64,000 nt of DNA from Pseudoruegeria sp039972875 (GCA_039972875.1 JBDWMA010000042.1:434001-498000); one strand, 5' to 3'; counted from the stretch's first letter, positions 8,461 to 17,354 are shown. Translations and numbers: made by a program. Notes: generated from the letters alone by a model not told the origin.

Positions 8461-9047
8461 GATACAACCCCTTGTGCGAGTGAAAACCGTCGACCTCTTG
8501 TATGATCAGCATTAAGCAACTGAACCGTAATCGTCGCGTTTCCCTCTTTTGAATGCGATGAATCCAACAGAACCAAAGCACCGTAATCATCCGCGAGAGC
8601 CCGCAATATACCGACAAGAACATAACACATTCCGACTTGCACCCCAGTGCACACCAATTGGAATTCTTGTTCCCCATCAGTTCGCAATTCAAGCCGAGGC
8701 ATTTCCAGATCAGGAACGGCCAGTTTGACACGCCCCTCTAGCTCGTCCAGGGAATACAAAAATTCTCGAAAACTAACCCCGCCGTAGCGCAATAACCTAC
8801 GCACCACTTCGGTACGGCTACTAGTGATAAGATAAGTCCCAAGATCCTCAAGGAGGTCAGCTTCATTGCGCTGCAATCTGCGAGAGGCAATTGCCACAAT
8901 ATTTGTGGTAATTGCGTCCTCATAGGGCAACATCGGTTCAAACCGATTGTCCGGCACTTCTGCCTCAGAAGCGATTTCTTTCCATAATGCCGCCCCGTGA
9001 CGATCCGTGAGATAAAGTTGAAGAGAGCAATTAATCAGGCCGTGCAT
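8457..9047 (-). CDS. H-NOX-domain protein lacking the canonical haem ligands
   Basis: A 196-residue protein with the H-NOX fold pattern: MHGLINCSLQ at the start, and the block RRLLRYGGVSFREFLYSLDEL leading to RVKLAVPDLEMP near residues 85-117. In canonical H-NOX the proximal haem ligand is the His of an LDxLH segment; here that segment reads L100-D-E-L-E104, so Glu stands in its place. The Y-x-S-x-R haem-propionate motif expected downstream (before GILRALADDYG, about 131-137) is also absent; the aligned stretch reads CTGVQ. This is by-eye alignment. If right, the protein keeps the fold and the coupled cyclase but cannot bind haem in the usual way. Alternatives are a different ligand or a haem-free partner-binding role. 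Confidence 0.78.
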   Translation of the reverse strand: MHGLINCSLQLYLTDRHGAALWKEIASEAEVPDNRFEPMLPYEDAITTNIVAIASRRLQRNEADLLEDLGTYLITSSRTEVVRRLLRYGGVSFREFLYSLDELEGRVKLAVPDLEMPRLELRTDGEQEFQLVCTGVQVGMCYVLVGILRALADDYGALVLLDSSHSKEGNATITVQLLNADHTRGRRFSLAQGVVS

Positions 9048-9117
9048 TCCTATCCCCTACTGACTACTTTCTTGCAGATTAGGGGGAAAGCGTTAATGAA
9101 ACCCTGATGCCCATATG

Positions 9118-10674
9118 TCAGAAATCAGTTGGTGCACCGCCTTCAGATTTACGTCTGGCGACGAAATCAGTAAGCTCCTCTTGAATAGCGGGATCCATGG
9201 CAGGGGGCTTAACCTCAGCCATGATCGATTTATAGATCCGATTTGCACGTTCGACGGTCCAAACTGCCCCGTCTAAACGCCACCCCTCATAATTACGCCA
9301 GTCACTTAGAAACGGTTGATAAAACGCCGTTTCATAACGATCCTGCGTATGTTGCACCCCGAAAAAATGCCCGTCATTTCCAACATCTTTGATCGCTTCA
9401 AGAGCGATATCCTCAGGCCCTGTCGCATAGGTTTCTGGCTCAAAATATCGCTGGATTTGTTGCAAGACCTCACAGTCCATTATGAATTTTTCCGGGCTTG
9501 CTATCAGGCCGCCCTCAAGCCAACCTGCGGCATGATAAACCATGTTTGACCCCGACTGCACAGCTGACCAGAGCGAATTTGATGTTTCCCACATCGCTTG
9601 CGCATCCGGGACATTGGCCGCACAGACCCCGGATGCCCTTAGCGGTAGCCCGTAGAAACGAGCCATTTGTCCGGTCATTTGCGTCGCACGCATGTATTCA
9701 GGTGTTCCAAATGCCGGAGCACCCGATTTCATGTCGACATTAGACGTAAAGGTACCAATTGCGGTTGGTGATCCCGGTCGCATGTATTGCGCCATGGCGA
9801 CGACACATAAAGCTTCAGCAAGGGATTGCGCGACCGCCCCCGCCATTGTCACCGGTGCCATTGCCCCTGCTAGGGTAAACGGTGTGACGACCGTCGCTTG
9901 GCCCCGTCGGATATGACGCATATAACCATCCAGCATCGGTTCGTCATGTTTTAACGGCGATGTGGAATTGATATTGGTATACATGTAAGGTTTTTGCTCG
10001 AACGCTTCGTGGCTTAAGCCCGCTGCGATCCGGACCATTTCCATGACATCTTCGACCCGCTCTTTCCCCAAACTATAGGCATGCGGCACTTTATCTGTCA
10101 GCGTCAACTTATCATAAAGCACATCGAGATGGCGAACCGAAGCATGTACATCAACGGGTTCAACGGGATACCCACCGGCCACGTGAATACAGTTAAAATA
10201 CTGAGTAAGCCTTAATAGATCCTGACACTTTTCACGGGTTCCCGGAATTTTTCCAGTTTCCATATCCCAATAATTTGGCGGCGACGACACGTTCACAAAG
10301 ACCATATTTTTACCGCCGATGGTAATTTCACGCTCTGGGTTGCGTGGTGTAATGGTAAACTTAGACGGTGCTTTCGCCACCATCTCCATTACGAAATCCC
10401 GGCCCATCCGCACGTTTTCGCCGTCAATTGTGCAGCCGGCTTTTTGCAGAATAGAAAGCGCCTCTTTGTTCAGAAATTCAATTCCGACGTCTTCAAGGAT
10501 ACACATAGCACCATCATGAATCGCGGCAACACCATCCTCCGTCAGAGGTTCGGTCGGCGCATCGGTGTTATACGGAATACGCCAGTCCATCTGCTCAATG
10601 GTTTTGCCACCACTACGACGTGCATTGGCGGCACGACCACCGGACCGCCGACGTTTCTGTACAGGATCTGACAT
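9118..10674 (-). CDS. mttB: MttB-family corrinoid-dependent methyltransferase (no pyrrolysine)
   Basis: A 518-residue TIM-barrel protein of the trimethylamine methyltransferase family (PF06253), recognisable from the N-terminal block with EDVGIEFLNKEAL and the conserved central segment around MTGQMARFYGLPLRASG. The frame has no internal amber codon, so it is a non-pyrrolysine MttB. Characterised members of this type demethylate quaternary amines such as glycine betaine, carnitine or proline betaine, passing the methyl group to a corrinoid protein. No corrinoid protein, reactivase or second methyltransferase lies nearby, so the substrate and acceptor are unknown. A basic N-terminal extension (KRRRSGGRAANARRSGG) is present. 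A HAD phosphatase gene lies 92 bases upstream on the same strand. Confidence 0.88.
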   Translation of the reverse strand: MSDPVQKRRRSGGRAANARRSGGKTIEQMDWRIPYNTDAPTEPLTEDGVAAIHDGAMCILEDVGIEFLNKEALSILQKAGCTIDGENVRMGRDFVMEMVAKAPSKFTITPRNPEREITIGGKNMVFVNVSSPPNYWDMETGKIPGTREKCQDLLRLTQYFNCIHVAGGYPVEPVDVHASVRHLDVLYDKLTLTDKVPHAYSLGKERVEDVMEMVRIAAGLSHEAFEQKPYMYTNINSTSPLKHDEPMLDGYMRHIRRGQATVVTPFTLAGAMAPVTMAGAVAQSLAEALCVVAMAQYMRPGSPTAIGTFTSNVDMKSGAPAFGTPEYMRATQMTGQMARFYGLPLRASGVCAANVPDAQAMWETSNSLWSAVQSGSNMVYHAAGWLEGGLIASPEKFIMDCEVLQQIQRYFEPETYATGPEDIALEAIKDVGNDGHFFGVQHTQDRYETAFYQPFLSDWRNYEGWRLDGAVWTVERANRIYKSIMAEVKPPAMDPAIQEELTDFVARRKSEGGAPTDF

Positions 10675-10766
10675 TCGATTACCCCTTTTACTAAGGAGAT
10701 CGTGCGCGCTCTAACGCGATCTGAATTGCCCATTTGCGACAGTTTACGTCGTTACTGAAATCAACG

Positions 10767-11492
10767 CTAAGGGAAGTCCGCGCCTAATGGCGCTAAATTT
10801 TTGGCCAGAAGCCACTCTGGCAAGTGTCCAATATTTGGGACGACCACATCCGCAAACGGCGCAAGCTGATCGTGCCCTGAAAGTCCGGTCAAGACAGCCA
10901 TTGTCTGCATTCCTGCCGCCCGTCCCGCCAATAAATCGTGACGACTGTCTCCAACCATCAATATATTCTCCGGCGCGAGCGATACGTGGTTGGCGAACGC
11001 AATCAACATACCCGGATCCGGTTTCGCGCCAAACCCACTATCGAATCCCGAAATGAAATCAAATTCTTCCATAATGTCGGTTGATATAAGATGTGCTTTG
11101 GCCGGTGCTTCGGCATCGTTGGTCGCTATCCCCAGACGAAGACCACTCTCTCTTAGGCCGCGCAATAAAGGCAATAAAGGCGTGGCCTCTACCATGGGGG
11201 CAACTGCCGCAGCTTGGTTCATATGTTCAACCAAAGATGATGCACTATGGCTCGGCAATAATGGCAAAAGTTCTTTTGCAATATCCTCTGGCGTTCCAGC
11301 AATGACCGGACTATTCAAAGCAAAATTAGCCTCTATAAGATCGAACCCTATCGCATCTGCCATAGCCTCCAGTCGTACATCATCCCCACCCGATAGGTCA
11401 GACAAAAAACCTCGAGCCCATGCGCTCCATGTTGCCCGAAAATCAAAGAGCGTTCCATCCTTGTCAAAAACCACAGCGCGAATGATAGCCAT
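10767..11492 (-). CDS. HAD-superfamily hydrolase, phosphoglycolate phosphatase-like
   Basis: The ATG at 11492 is chosen because a GAGGGGAA ribosome-binding site precedes it; an in-frame upstream start would add 17 poorly supported residues. The 241-residue product shows the HAD motifs: D10-K-D-G-T (nucleophile Asp10 and acid/base Asp12), a Thr after GIATN (motif II), a Lys in FGAKPDPGM (motif III) and MVGDSRHD (motif IV Asp residues). The cap domain is helical (about 20-90), as in Gph-like phosphatases. It probably dephosphorylates a small phosphorylated metabolite in the cytoplasm; the substrate is not evident. Some alphaproteobacterial Gph paralogues work on phosphoglycolate. The divergent MarR gene shares its upstream region. 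Confidence 0.82.
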   Translation of the reverse strand: MAIIRAVVFDKDGTLFDFRATWSAWARGFLSDLSGGDDVRLEAMADAIGFDLIEANFALNSPVIAGTPEDIAKELLPLLPSHSASSLVEHMNQAAAVAPMVEATPLLPLLRGLRESGLRLGIATNDAEAPAKAHLISTDIMEEFDFISGFDSGFGAKPDPGMLIAFANHVSLAPENILMVGDSRHDLLAGRAAGMQTMAVLTGLSGHDQLAPFADVVVPNIGHLPEWLLAKNLAPLGADFP

Positions 11493-11591
11493 TTTCCCCT
11501 CGTTTGCTGTCAGCACCATGTGACTTTGTCCCTGCCCAATCAACTCTTTCTTTCCACGCTAGCGTTGACAAATCCTCAAATATAGTTAACA

Positions 11592-12056
11592 ATGTCAATT
11601 ATGCAAACCACAGCGAATTACAACCTTCACGAAGCCCTCGGGTACCAATTATCAATGACGGCCCGAATTGTCGAAAAACGGTTCGAAGACCGCATAAAGC
11701 GCCTTGGCCTTACCCGTCTTTATTGGTGTATTTTATTAGCCTGTAACTTTGAAAACCTTACTTACCCTTCTGATATAGCAAGATTTATCGGCGTGGATCG
11801 CACTGCCATTTCTCGTGCATTGAAACAGATGGAGGCAAATGGATTTATTGAACGAGAAACCGGCCAGTCTGATCGTAGAACCACCACTGTTAAAATCACC
11901 AAACACGGGGCGGAACTAACAGAGAAATCCGCAGAAATCGCACGAGAGAACTCCGCCTATTTCTTAGGCAAATTAGGTGAAGAAGACTGTACGGAACTCA
12001 AACATCTGCTGCTAAAACTTAGAACCGGAGAAAAACGCGACTTGCCCGGACTTTAA
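11592..12056 (+). CDS. MarR-family transcriptional regulator, probable regulator of the reductive dehalogenase
   Basis: A 154-residue winged-helix protein. The helix-turn-helix covers about residues 58-82 (YPSDIARFIGVDRTAISRAL), followed by the wing with the basic DRRTTTVKIT segment, a clear MarR signature. It starts at 11592, or nine bases later at a second ATG; neither has a strong ribosome-binding site. The dehalogenase gene follows after 16 bases, so the two form an operon. MarR proteins (for example RdhR-type) regulate reductive dehalogenase genes in organohalide-respiring bacteria, often with halophenols as ligands. Regulation of the downstream gene and of itself is inferred. TTGACA (11565-11570) and TGTCAA (11593-11598) form an inverted repeat flanking the start and could be an operator or part of the promoter. 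Confidence 0.85.
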   Translation: MSIMQTTANYNLHEALGYQLSMTARIVEKRFEDRIKRLGLTRLYWCILLACNFENLTYPSDIARFIGVDRTAISRALKQMEANGFIERETGQSDRRTTTVKITKHGAELTEKSAEIARENSAYFLGKLGEEDCTELKHLLLKLRTGEKRDLPGL

Positions 12057-12072
12057 TGGGAACTGAGCCTTC

Positions 12073-15000
12073 ATGACAAAACTACGATCTTATCGTACCA
12101 GACCTGTTCATCTGGGCCCTTTTCCTCTTGAGGATCTAAACCGGATTGAAACACCTGATCTTAGTCGCTTAGCTCCCCAACTCGCCACATCTTTTCGTCG
12201 CCCGGATGATCCTTTATCGGTCGTGAATGCGATGCAAGAATATCAAGCCATGCTGGATGCCACACGTGACGGCCTGATAAAAAAAGAACGCGCAGACATT
12301 CCTGATGATACAAAAAACCGATCAAACCACCTAAAGGCATTTGGGTACTACTGTGATGCCTCAATGGTTGGGATCGCCCGTATTGATTCAACAGACTGGC
12401 TCAAGACTCCACGTAAAAACCCAGACGTTGTGCGGCTGGCGCAGACACTTGAAGAAAAACAAGTAAAGACACTGACCGCCGGAATCGACGTAATTATGGC
12501 GGGCCTTCGTGAGGCATTGAAATTACCAAAACGATCCTGTGCGCATCACACACATGCCATTGTATTTCTTTATGATTCACCTCGTGCGCCACACCCTGAG
12601 GAGATGGGTTGCGACTGGATAAAAGGCGCAGAAACACAACGCGGATGCCTCCGGGCCATGGAAACGGCCGTCACTCTCGCAAGCTACATTCGGAGTCTCG
12701 GCCATGATGCCCGAGCCCATTCAGGGGCAGAACAAGATGTAGATATGGGTCGGCTTGCCGTCAGAGCCGGTCTTGCGACTGTTGAAAACGGACGGCCCGA
12801 GAATATCTTCCTCGGTGCAGATTTCCAATTGGCAGTGGTAACGACCACACTTGCGTTAGAGGAGGACCTCCCTATTCAACCGGGGCAACCCGTGCCGGTT
12901 CGTTACCGCAGAGGCACAGGTAACCATGCTAAAAACGCTGGAAACCGGGATTCATATTCCAAACGCGACTATCGCGATGGCCCCCACCCCTTTGAAACGT
13001 TAAAACGCGTTGACGTGCCAACCACCTATATTGATCGCCCAAATGTTGCGCGCGTGCCAAAGCGCGCTAATATGTTCGCGCGCGGCCTCTTTGGTGATCT
13101 TGGCAAAGCTGTGCAAGACGCAGCCAAAAACGGCAATTATGTTCGAAAGTCTGCCAGTGCTTTTGCCTTTCGCCCTTCTCTGGGGGCGTTTACCGTTCTG
13201 CAAGACGGAGACGCCGCGCCAGAGATCCATCCAACAACACATGACCCCCAGCGCAATGCCGATAACCTCAAAGCCACCCTCTATTTTCTCGGCGTTGATG
13301 CGGTCGGGTTATCGGACTGTCCTGACTGGGCTTACTACAGTCATGACGCAACTGGATCCAAGATTACACCCTATCATTCAAACGCCATCTCAATGATCGT
13401 TGATCAGGGCCATGAGACCATGGAGGGTGCCAGTGGGGATGACTGGATCGCCTGTGCACAATCCATGCGGGCCTATTTACGGCTTTCGCTCCTTGGTGGA
13501 GTACTTGCGGCCCACATCCGGCGCTTGGGCTACACGGCTCGTGTTCACTCCGTCATGGATGACGAGGTGCTCCATCCGCCGCTATTACTTTTGGCGGGCT
13601 TAGGAGAAGTCAGCCGTATCGGAGAGGTCATCCTAAACCCTTTTTTAGGGCCGCGACTGAAATCTGGCATCGTTACAACAAACATGCCCATGACCCACGA
13701 TAAACCGATCGATTTTGGTCTGCAAAAATTTTGCGACGCTTGCAATAAATGCGCGCGCGAATGTCCATCTGGGGCGATCACCGCTGGGCCTAAATTGATG
13801 TTTAATGGCTATGAAATCTGGAAATCCGATAGCCAAAAATGCACAACCTACCGCGTCGGGCAAAAAAACGGCGCCATGTGTGGGCGCTGTATGAAAACAT
13901 GCCCTTGGAACCTCGAAGGCCTATTCGCAGAGGCACCCTTTCGCTGGTTGGCGATGAAAGCCCCCAGGGCCGCAAAACCTTTAGCACAGTTAGATGATTG
14001 GCTTGGTAACGGAGAGATTAACCCAAGAAAGAAATGGTGGTGGGATCTGGAGATGGTTGATGACGGCGCTTATCGCCCATCTGAACATTCCACAAACGTC
14101 CGCGCGTTACAAAAGGACCTTGATCTTAAATTTGAAGATCAAACTCTCGCAGTTTATCCCGCTCCATTAGCGCCCCCTCCTTATCCTTGGCCTTACCCGA
14201 TGGATCGTGAGGCCGGCATCAAAGCCTATCAGGAAATGTTAACGCCAAAAGAACACCAAGAAGCACGCGTGTCAGGCAAACCAACCGAACATAAATATAC
14301 AAATGACCAGACCAAAGCTCCTGTCCTTGAAACCGTCATCACCAAAGCCGAACACATGGCAAATGGCGTCACAAAATATGAGTTTTCCCGCCTTGATGGT
14401 CGCCCTATGCCCCCGTTTTCTGCCGGTGCACACATTGACGTCGTCATTGCGCCCGAATTTTTTCGGCAATATTCGCTGACGGGTGATCCAGCAGATCGAA
14501 GCCGCTATCAGATTGCAGTCCTAAAAGAGCCTAACGGACGGGGTGGATCATCCTTAATGCACCGGATATTTGAAAAAGGCAGACGTGTTTTTCTATCCTA
14601 TCCAATCAACCATTTCCCTCTGCATGAAAATGCCGATTTTAGTTACCTTATGGGCGGTGGTATCGGGGTGACACCGATGATTGCGATGGCCCATCGGCTG
14701 TACGCCATACAAAAGGATTTTGCTCTACATTACAGCTGTGGCAGCCGAAAAACCGCTGGCTTCTTGAATGATCTAAAAGATGCACCCTGGGCCGATAAGG
14801 TTCATCTACATTTTTCAGACGAAGGTAGCAGAGCTGATTTGGACGATGTAATGGCTTTCCGCCCCAATGCCCATGTTTACACCTGTGGGCCAGAGCGTTT
14901 CATGCAGTCTGTAATGGATGCCGCAAAGGACGCAGGCTTTACCGAAGAACACCGCCACCAAGAGTATTTTTCAATCCCAGAAACCCCTGATTACGAAAAC

Positions 15001-15267
15001 AACAACTTTACACTGCGACTTTTGAAATCCAAACGAGACATTCCCGTTTTGACAGATCAAAGCGGGGCAGATGCGCTAATAGCGGCGGGTTTTTCTGTTA
15101 ATCAAAAGTGTTCCGATGGTCTTTGTGGCGTCTGTAAATTTGCCTATGCCTCGGGTAAAGTTGAACATCGTGATTACGTTCTGTCAAAAGCAGAACAGAA
15201 CCATCAGATCATTTTGTGCCAATCTCGCGCGGCAGAAAAAGATGGGGTGATCGAGCTTAACCTTTAG
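12073..15267 (+). CDS. Self-sufficient cytosolic reductive dehalogenase (RdhA fused to FMN/2Fe-2S reductase)
   Basis: A 1064-residue fusion. The first about 350 residues look like a diverged duplicate of the cobalamin-binding nitroreductase-like domain that follows (about 350-550). Next come two ferredoxin-type 4Fe-4S motifs: C554/C557/C560/C564 and C590/C603/C606/C610. From about residue 745 there is a phthalate-dioxygenase-reductase-like module: a flavin motif RQYSL, the nucleotide-binding GGGIGVTPM, YTCGPE, and a plant-type 2Fe-2S centre C1013/C1018/C1021/C1049. No twin-arginine signal is present, so it is cytosolic. This layout is that of respiration-independent dehalogenases (BhbA of Comamonas, NpRdhA of Nitratireductor), which remove halogens from halophenolics using B12 and NAD(P)H. 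Bromophenols are the likely marine substrates (inference). Despite QueG-like motifs, the length and reductase fusion exclude epoxyqueuosine reductase. Confidence 0.9.
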   Translation: MTKLRSYRTRPVHLGPFPLEDLNRIETPDLSRLAPQLATSFRRPDDPLSVVNAMQEYQAMLDATRDGLIKKERADIPDDTKNRSNHLKAFGYYCDASMVGIARIDSTDWLKTPRKNPDVVRLAQTLEEKQVKTLTAGIDVIMAGLREALKLPKRSCAHHTHAIVFLYDSPRAPHPEEMGCDWIKGAETQRGCLRAMETAVTLASYIRSLGHDARAHSGAEQDVDMGRLAVRAGLATVENGRPENIFLGADFQLAVVTTTLALEEDLPIQPGQPVPVRYRRGTGNHAKNAGNRDSYSKRDYRDGPHPFETLKRVDVPTTYIDRPNVARVPKRANMFARGLFGDLGKAVQDAAKNGNYVRKSASAFAFRPSLGAFTVLQDGDAAPEIHPTTHDPQRNADNLKATLYFLGVDAVGLSDCPDWAYYSHDATGSKITPYHSNAISMIVDQGHETMEGASGDDWIACAQSMRAYLRLSLLGGVLAAHIRRLGYTARVHSVMDDEVLHPPLLLLAGLGEVSRIGEVILNPFLGPRLKSGIVTTNMPMTHDKPIDFGLQKFCDACNKCARECPSGAITAGPKLMFNGYEIWKSDSQKCTTYRVGQKNGAMCGRCMKTCPWNLEGLFAEAPFRWLAMKAPRAAKPLAQLDDWLGNGEINPRKKWWWDLEMVDDGAYRPSEHSTNVRALQKDLDLKFEDQTLAVYPAPLAPPPYPWPYPMDREAGIKAYQEMLTPKEHQEARVSGKPTEHKYTNDQTKAPVLETVITKAEHMANGVTKYEFSRLDGRPMPPFSAGAHIDVVIAPEFFRQYSLTGDPADRSRYQIAVLKEPNGRGGSSLMHRIFEKGRRVFLSYPINHFPLHENADFSYLMGGGIGVTPMIAMAHRLYAIQKDFALHYSCGSRKTAGFLNDLKDAPWADKVHLHFSDEGSRADLDDVMAFRPNAHVYTCGPERFMQSVMDAAKDAGFTEEHRHQEYFSIPETPDYENNNFTLRLLKSKRDIPVLTDQSGADALIAAGFSVNQKCSDGLCGVCKFAYASGKVEHRDYVLSKAEQNHQIILCQSRAAEKDGVIELNL

Positions 15268-15542
15268 GTCCAATGGACCTGCTCTGCCCCAGGGAGCGCT
15301 TGACGAGCGAGCATTGGCGTTTCGTAAGGCACGTTCTCTGCATCACAAAAGGCGATCACCCAAGCATCATCCATCAGAATAAAATCAAGAGTTGAGGCCA
15401 AAAATGCCGGATCTTCGGCCTGTGCTTTCAAATCATTCAAAGACGCCCCAGACGCCCCCAGAAAAATCGGAAGCAATTCATCGTTTCCCGCTAGCCAACC
15501 CAAAACGCGGATCGCTGTCGTCAATGCATCATTAGAAGTCAT
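15264..15542 (-). CDS. DUF3572-domain protein
   Basis: A 92-residue acidic helical protein matching DUF3572, a short alphaproteobacterial family of unknown function that is usually encoded beside divK/pleD. The recognisable parts are RVLGWLAGNDELLPIFLGASG and the later LDFILMDDAWVIAFCD. No membrane segment or metal motif is seen. It is divergent from the PleD-like gene (starts 88 bases apart), in keeping with the usual neighbourhood, and its 3' end overlaps the dehalogenase stop by four bases. Confidence 0.82.
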   Translation of the reverse strand: MTSNDALTTAIRVLGWLAGNDELLPIFLGASGASLNDLKAQAEDPAFLASTLDFILMDDAWVIAFCDAENVPYETPMLARQALPGAEQVHWT

Positions 15543-15630
15543 GTTCTATGTGGCCTTTCGAAAGAACTTATTAACCATACCCATAGAGAGTAACTCTGCG
15601 AACAATAAATCATTTACAGAAGGATATAGA

Positions 15631-16461
15631 ATGGCAGCGCGTATTGTCGTGTTTAGTGAGCCGGGTCAAGAAGTCCTTGATCTACGCGCCTGCCTGTCAG
15701 CAGCGGGCCATGACATCATTAGGCTGGATTTTGGCAGCCTGTCCTCAGACTTTTTATGCGACGTATCCGCAGATATTTGCCTGATTGTGTTGTCTAGACC
15801 CGAGCGGCTCTCGAAAATTGGACGGCACATGCGTATTGGAAATCCGGACTCTACGCCTTGGATCGCACTTGGTACGGGGATGGATGATTTGCGTTTGCTG
15901 GCTCTGCAAGCTGGAGCTGAAGACGGATTATCAATTCAGATTGCGCCGCGCTATTTACTGGGCCGCATTAACAATATTTTGGATCAAGTCAAAATTCGCA
16001 AAGTACCTTTGGCCGTTTCTGGGTTTCAAGAAGCTGCACAAACCTTTGCATCGCGCCCGCATGTAACTCTTTTGACGCAAAGTGTCGTAGATCCCCAAGC
16101 CGACTGGGTTCTCAACCTTTCCCACACAGCGCATGTCACGGCGTGCAAATCGGTTGATGATGCTCGTTCAGATCAATTGCTGGTCATCGGCAACGCGGGG
16201 CTACCGGTCACGTTTCTCACGTCTTCATATGATAAAACAACCAAATTAGCTCCATTTGTGATGTTCGCAGAACATCCAGCATGCATGATGGGCATAGCAG
16301 CGCTACAAGATGGAGCGCTGGACGTTATCGGCACCAATCAAGAAACCGCTGAACAAGAATTCCGCATTCGCCGTGCCGCATTTCGGGCACAGCAATACAT
16401 ACGAAATGAAAACTGCAAAACATCACCTGAGACTGTCCAAAACCAGTACAGACTCGCATGA
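15631..16461 (+). CDS. PleD-like tandem receiver protein without GGDEF domain
   Basis: The ATG at 15631 follows an AGAAGGA ribosome-binding site and gives 277 residues; a longer frame begins within the divergent promoter region. Residues of about 4-122 read like a receiver domain (RIVVFSEPG at the usual DD position, then GAEDGLSIQIAPRYLLGRI like the end of PleD receiver 1), and about 140-255 like a second, more diverged receiver. The phospho-acceptor Asp is not conserved: the expected position lies in LIVLSRPE. After the helix that in PleD leads into GGDEF, the protein ends within about 20 residues. DUF3572 next door is the normal pleD neighbour, so this is probably a reduced PleD unable to make cyclic di-GMP. 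No divK is adjacent. The assignment is by pattern and context. Confidence 0.6.
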   Translation: MAARIVVFSEPGQEVLDLRACLSAAGHDIIRLDFGSLSSDFLCDVSADICLIVLSRPERLSKIGRHMRIGNPDSTPWIALGTGMDDLRLLALQAGAEDGLSIQIAPRYLLGRINNILDQVKIRKVPLAVSGFQEAAQTFASRPHVTLLTQSVVDPQADWVLNLSHTAHVTACKSVDDARSDQLLVIGNAGLPVTFLTSSYDKTTKLAPFVMFAEHPACMMGIAALQDGALDVIGTNQETAEQEFRIRRAAFRAQQYIRNENCKTSPETVQNQYRLA

Positions 16462-16465
16462 AATG

Positions 16466-16981
16466 TTAAGGCGTTTTACCCGGCTTTCTGGATTTACGTT
16501 TGAATTTTTCCTCAAGCGCATCCGCAAGAACCAAGCGATCAGCTGCGCTCATTTCGCTGATATGTTCAAGAAAAACCTCACGCCCAATGGCTGCTTGTCT
16601 ATTACGCGCGCTATCGATGGACTCCATCACTTCGCCAACAGAGGCTGAATCAAAGGGATCTGCACGCATGGCAGATATCAACTCCACATTAAGCCGACGA
16701 ATATCACGCAAATTTGGGCGATCGCCTTCTTTCAATTTTTCGGACAACCGATCATGCAATGCCTTACGTTGATCTTGGGGTAGCGCGCCAACCAAAGCAT
16801 TGCCGCTGATGTCTTTGACCCGTGGCGGGCGCTTTCGATGATCGTCGGGCGCAAAAAACGCACCCAATAATGCCATTATCACCAAGGCATTCAAACTAAG
16901 GGATGCCGTCAGCAATATTTTACTGCGCCGGGACATTCCGGATTTGATGGAGTCTTGTGGCGTTGGCAACTGATCGTTCAT
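16466..16981 (-). CDS. Periplasmic heavy-metal-sensor-like protein (CpxP/Metal_resist type)
   Basis: The ATG at 16981 is preferred because GGAG lies 9 bases before it; an ATG 18 bases earlier lacks a site. The 171-residue product has a short cytoplasmic part, one membrane segment (about 19-44, LLTASLSLNALVIMALLGAFF), and then a charged, all-helical periplasmic domain with features of the CpxP/ZraP/CnrX-like metal-resistance family: a hook-like helix pair with LPQDQRKALHDRLSEKL and arginine-rich repeats. Such proteins sense metals or envelope damage and pass the signal to an anti-sigma factor. It is the last gene of an operon with an ECF sigma factor, so an inducer-sensing role is likely (inference). 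Confidence 0.7.
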   Translation of the reverse strand: MNDQLPTPQDSIKSGMSRRSKILLTASLSLNALVIMALLGAFFAPDDHRKRPPRVKDISGNALVGALPQDQRKALHDRLSEKLKEGDRPNLRDIRRLNVELISAMRADPFDSASVGEVMESIDSARNRQAAIGREVFLEHISEMSAADRLVLADALEEKFKRKSRKPGKTP

Positions 16982-16985
16982 TCTT

Positions 16986-17354
16986 TTATTCTCCAGCATC
17001 CGTCAAATCAAAACCAGGTAGATAATCAGAAACATAAGCCGTTTCAGACGTGTCCGTCAGATATCCATTTGTCAGGGCACTGACCCCTGTTGGCGCCATG
17101 ATCCCAAACCAAAGCCCTGCCACAGCAGCCGTACTGACCCCCGCAACAGCAGACCACCCCCCAATCATCGCAACCAGCCCGGCCAGAAATCCAACTTTGG
17201 CAATCGGCGTTGATCCGACCGGTGTGTCCCGCGCATCCAGTATCGCATCAGCATCGCCGGCAATACGCAGCAATAAATCAGTTGATGCGTCCGCCGTTTG
17301 TGTCTGAGCGGCATCAAAAAACAGTTCCAGATCAAAATCGTCATGGTCAGTCAT
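16986..17354 (-). CDS. Small membrane protein between ECF sigma and sensor genes, candidate anti-sigma factor
   Basis: The start at 17354 overlaps the end of the sigma gene by 8 bases. The 122-residue product has an acidic, helical N-terminal part (about 1-45, with DLELFFDAAQ and LLLRIAGDADAILDAR) suited to bind a sigma factor, one or two hydrophobic spans (about 50-85, Gly/Ala-rich), and a short C-terminal tail that would be periplasmic. No zinc-binding anti-sigma (HxxxCxxC) motif is present. No family is named with certainty. Position between sigma and sensor, with both flanking genes coupled, makes an anti-sigma role the simplest hypothesis. Confidence 0.6.
   Translation of the reverse strand: MTDHDDFDLELFFDAAQTQTADASTDLLLRIAGDADAILDARDTPVGSTPIAKVGFLAGLVAMIGGWSAVAGVSTAAVAGLWFGIMAPTGVSALTNGYLTDTSETAYVSDYLPGFDLTDAGE

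Noticed and set aside
9118..10674. Pyrrolysine-encoding mttB
   Set aside because: The frame is open from start to stop without an internal amber codon, and no pyl genes are nearby.
12073..15267. Epoxyqueuosine reductase (QueG)
   Set aside because: The cobalamin and 4Fe-4S parts are related to QueG, but the 1064-residue length, duplicated N-terminal domain and fused flavin/2Fe-2S reductase fit the BhbA/NpRdhA dehalogenase class.
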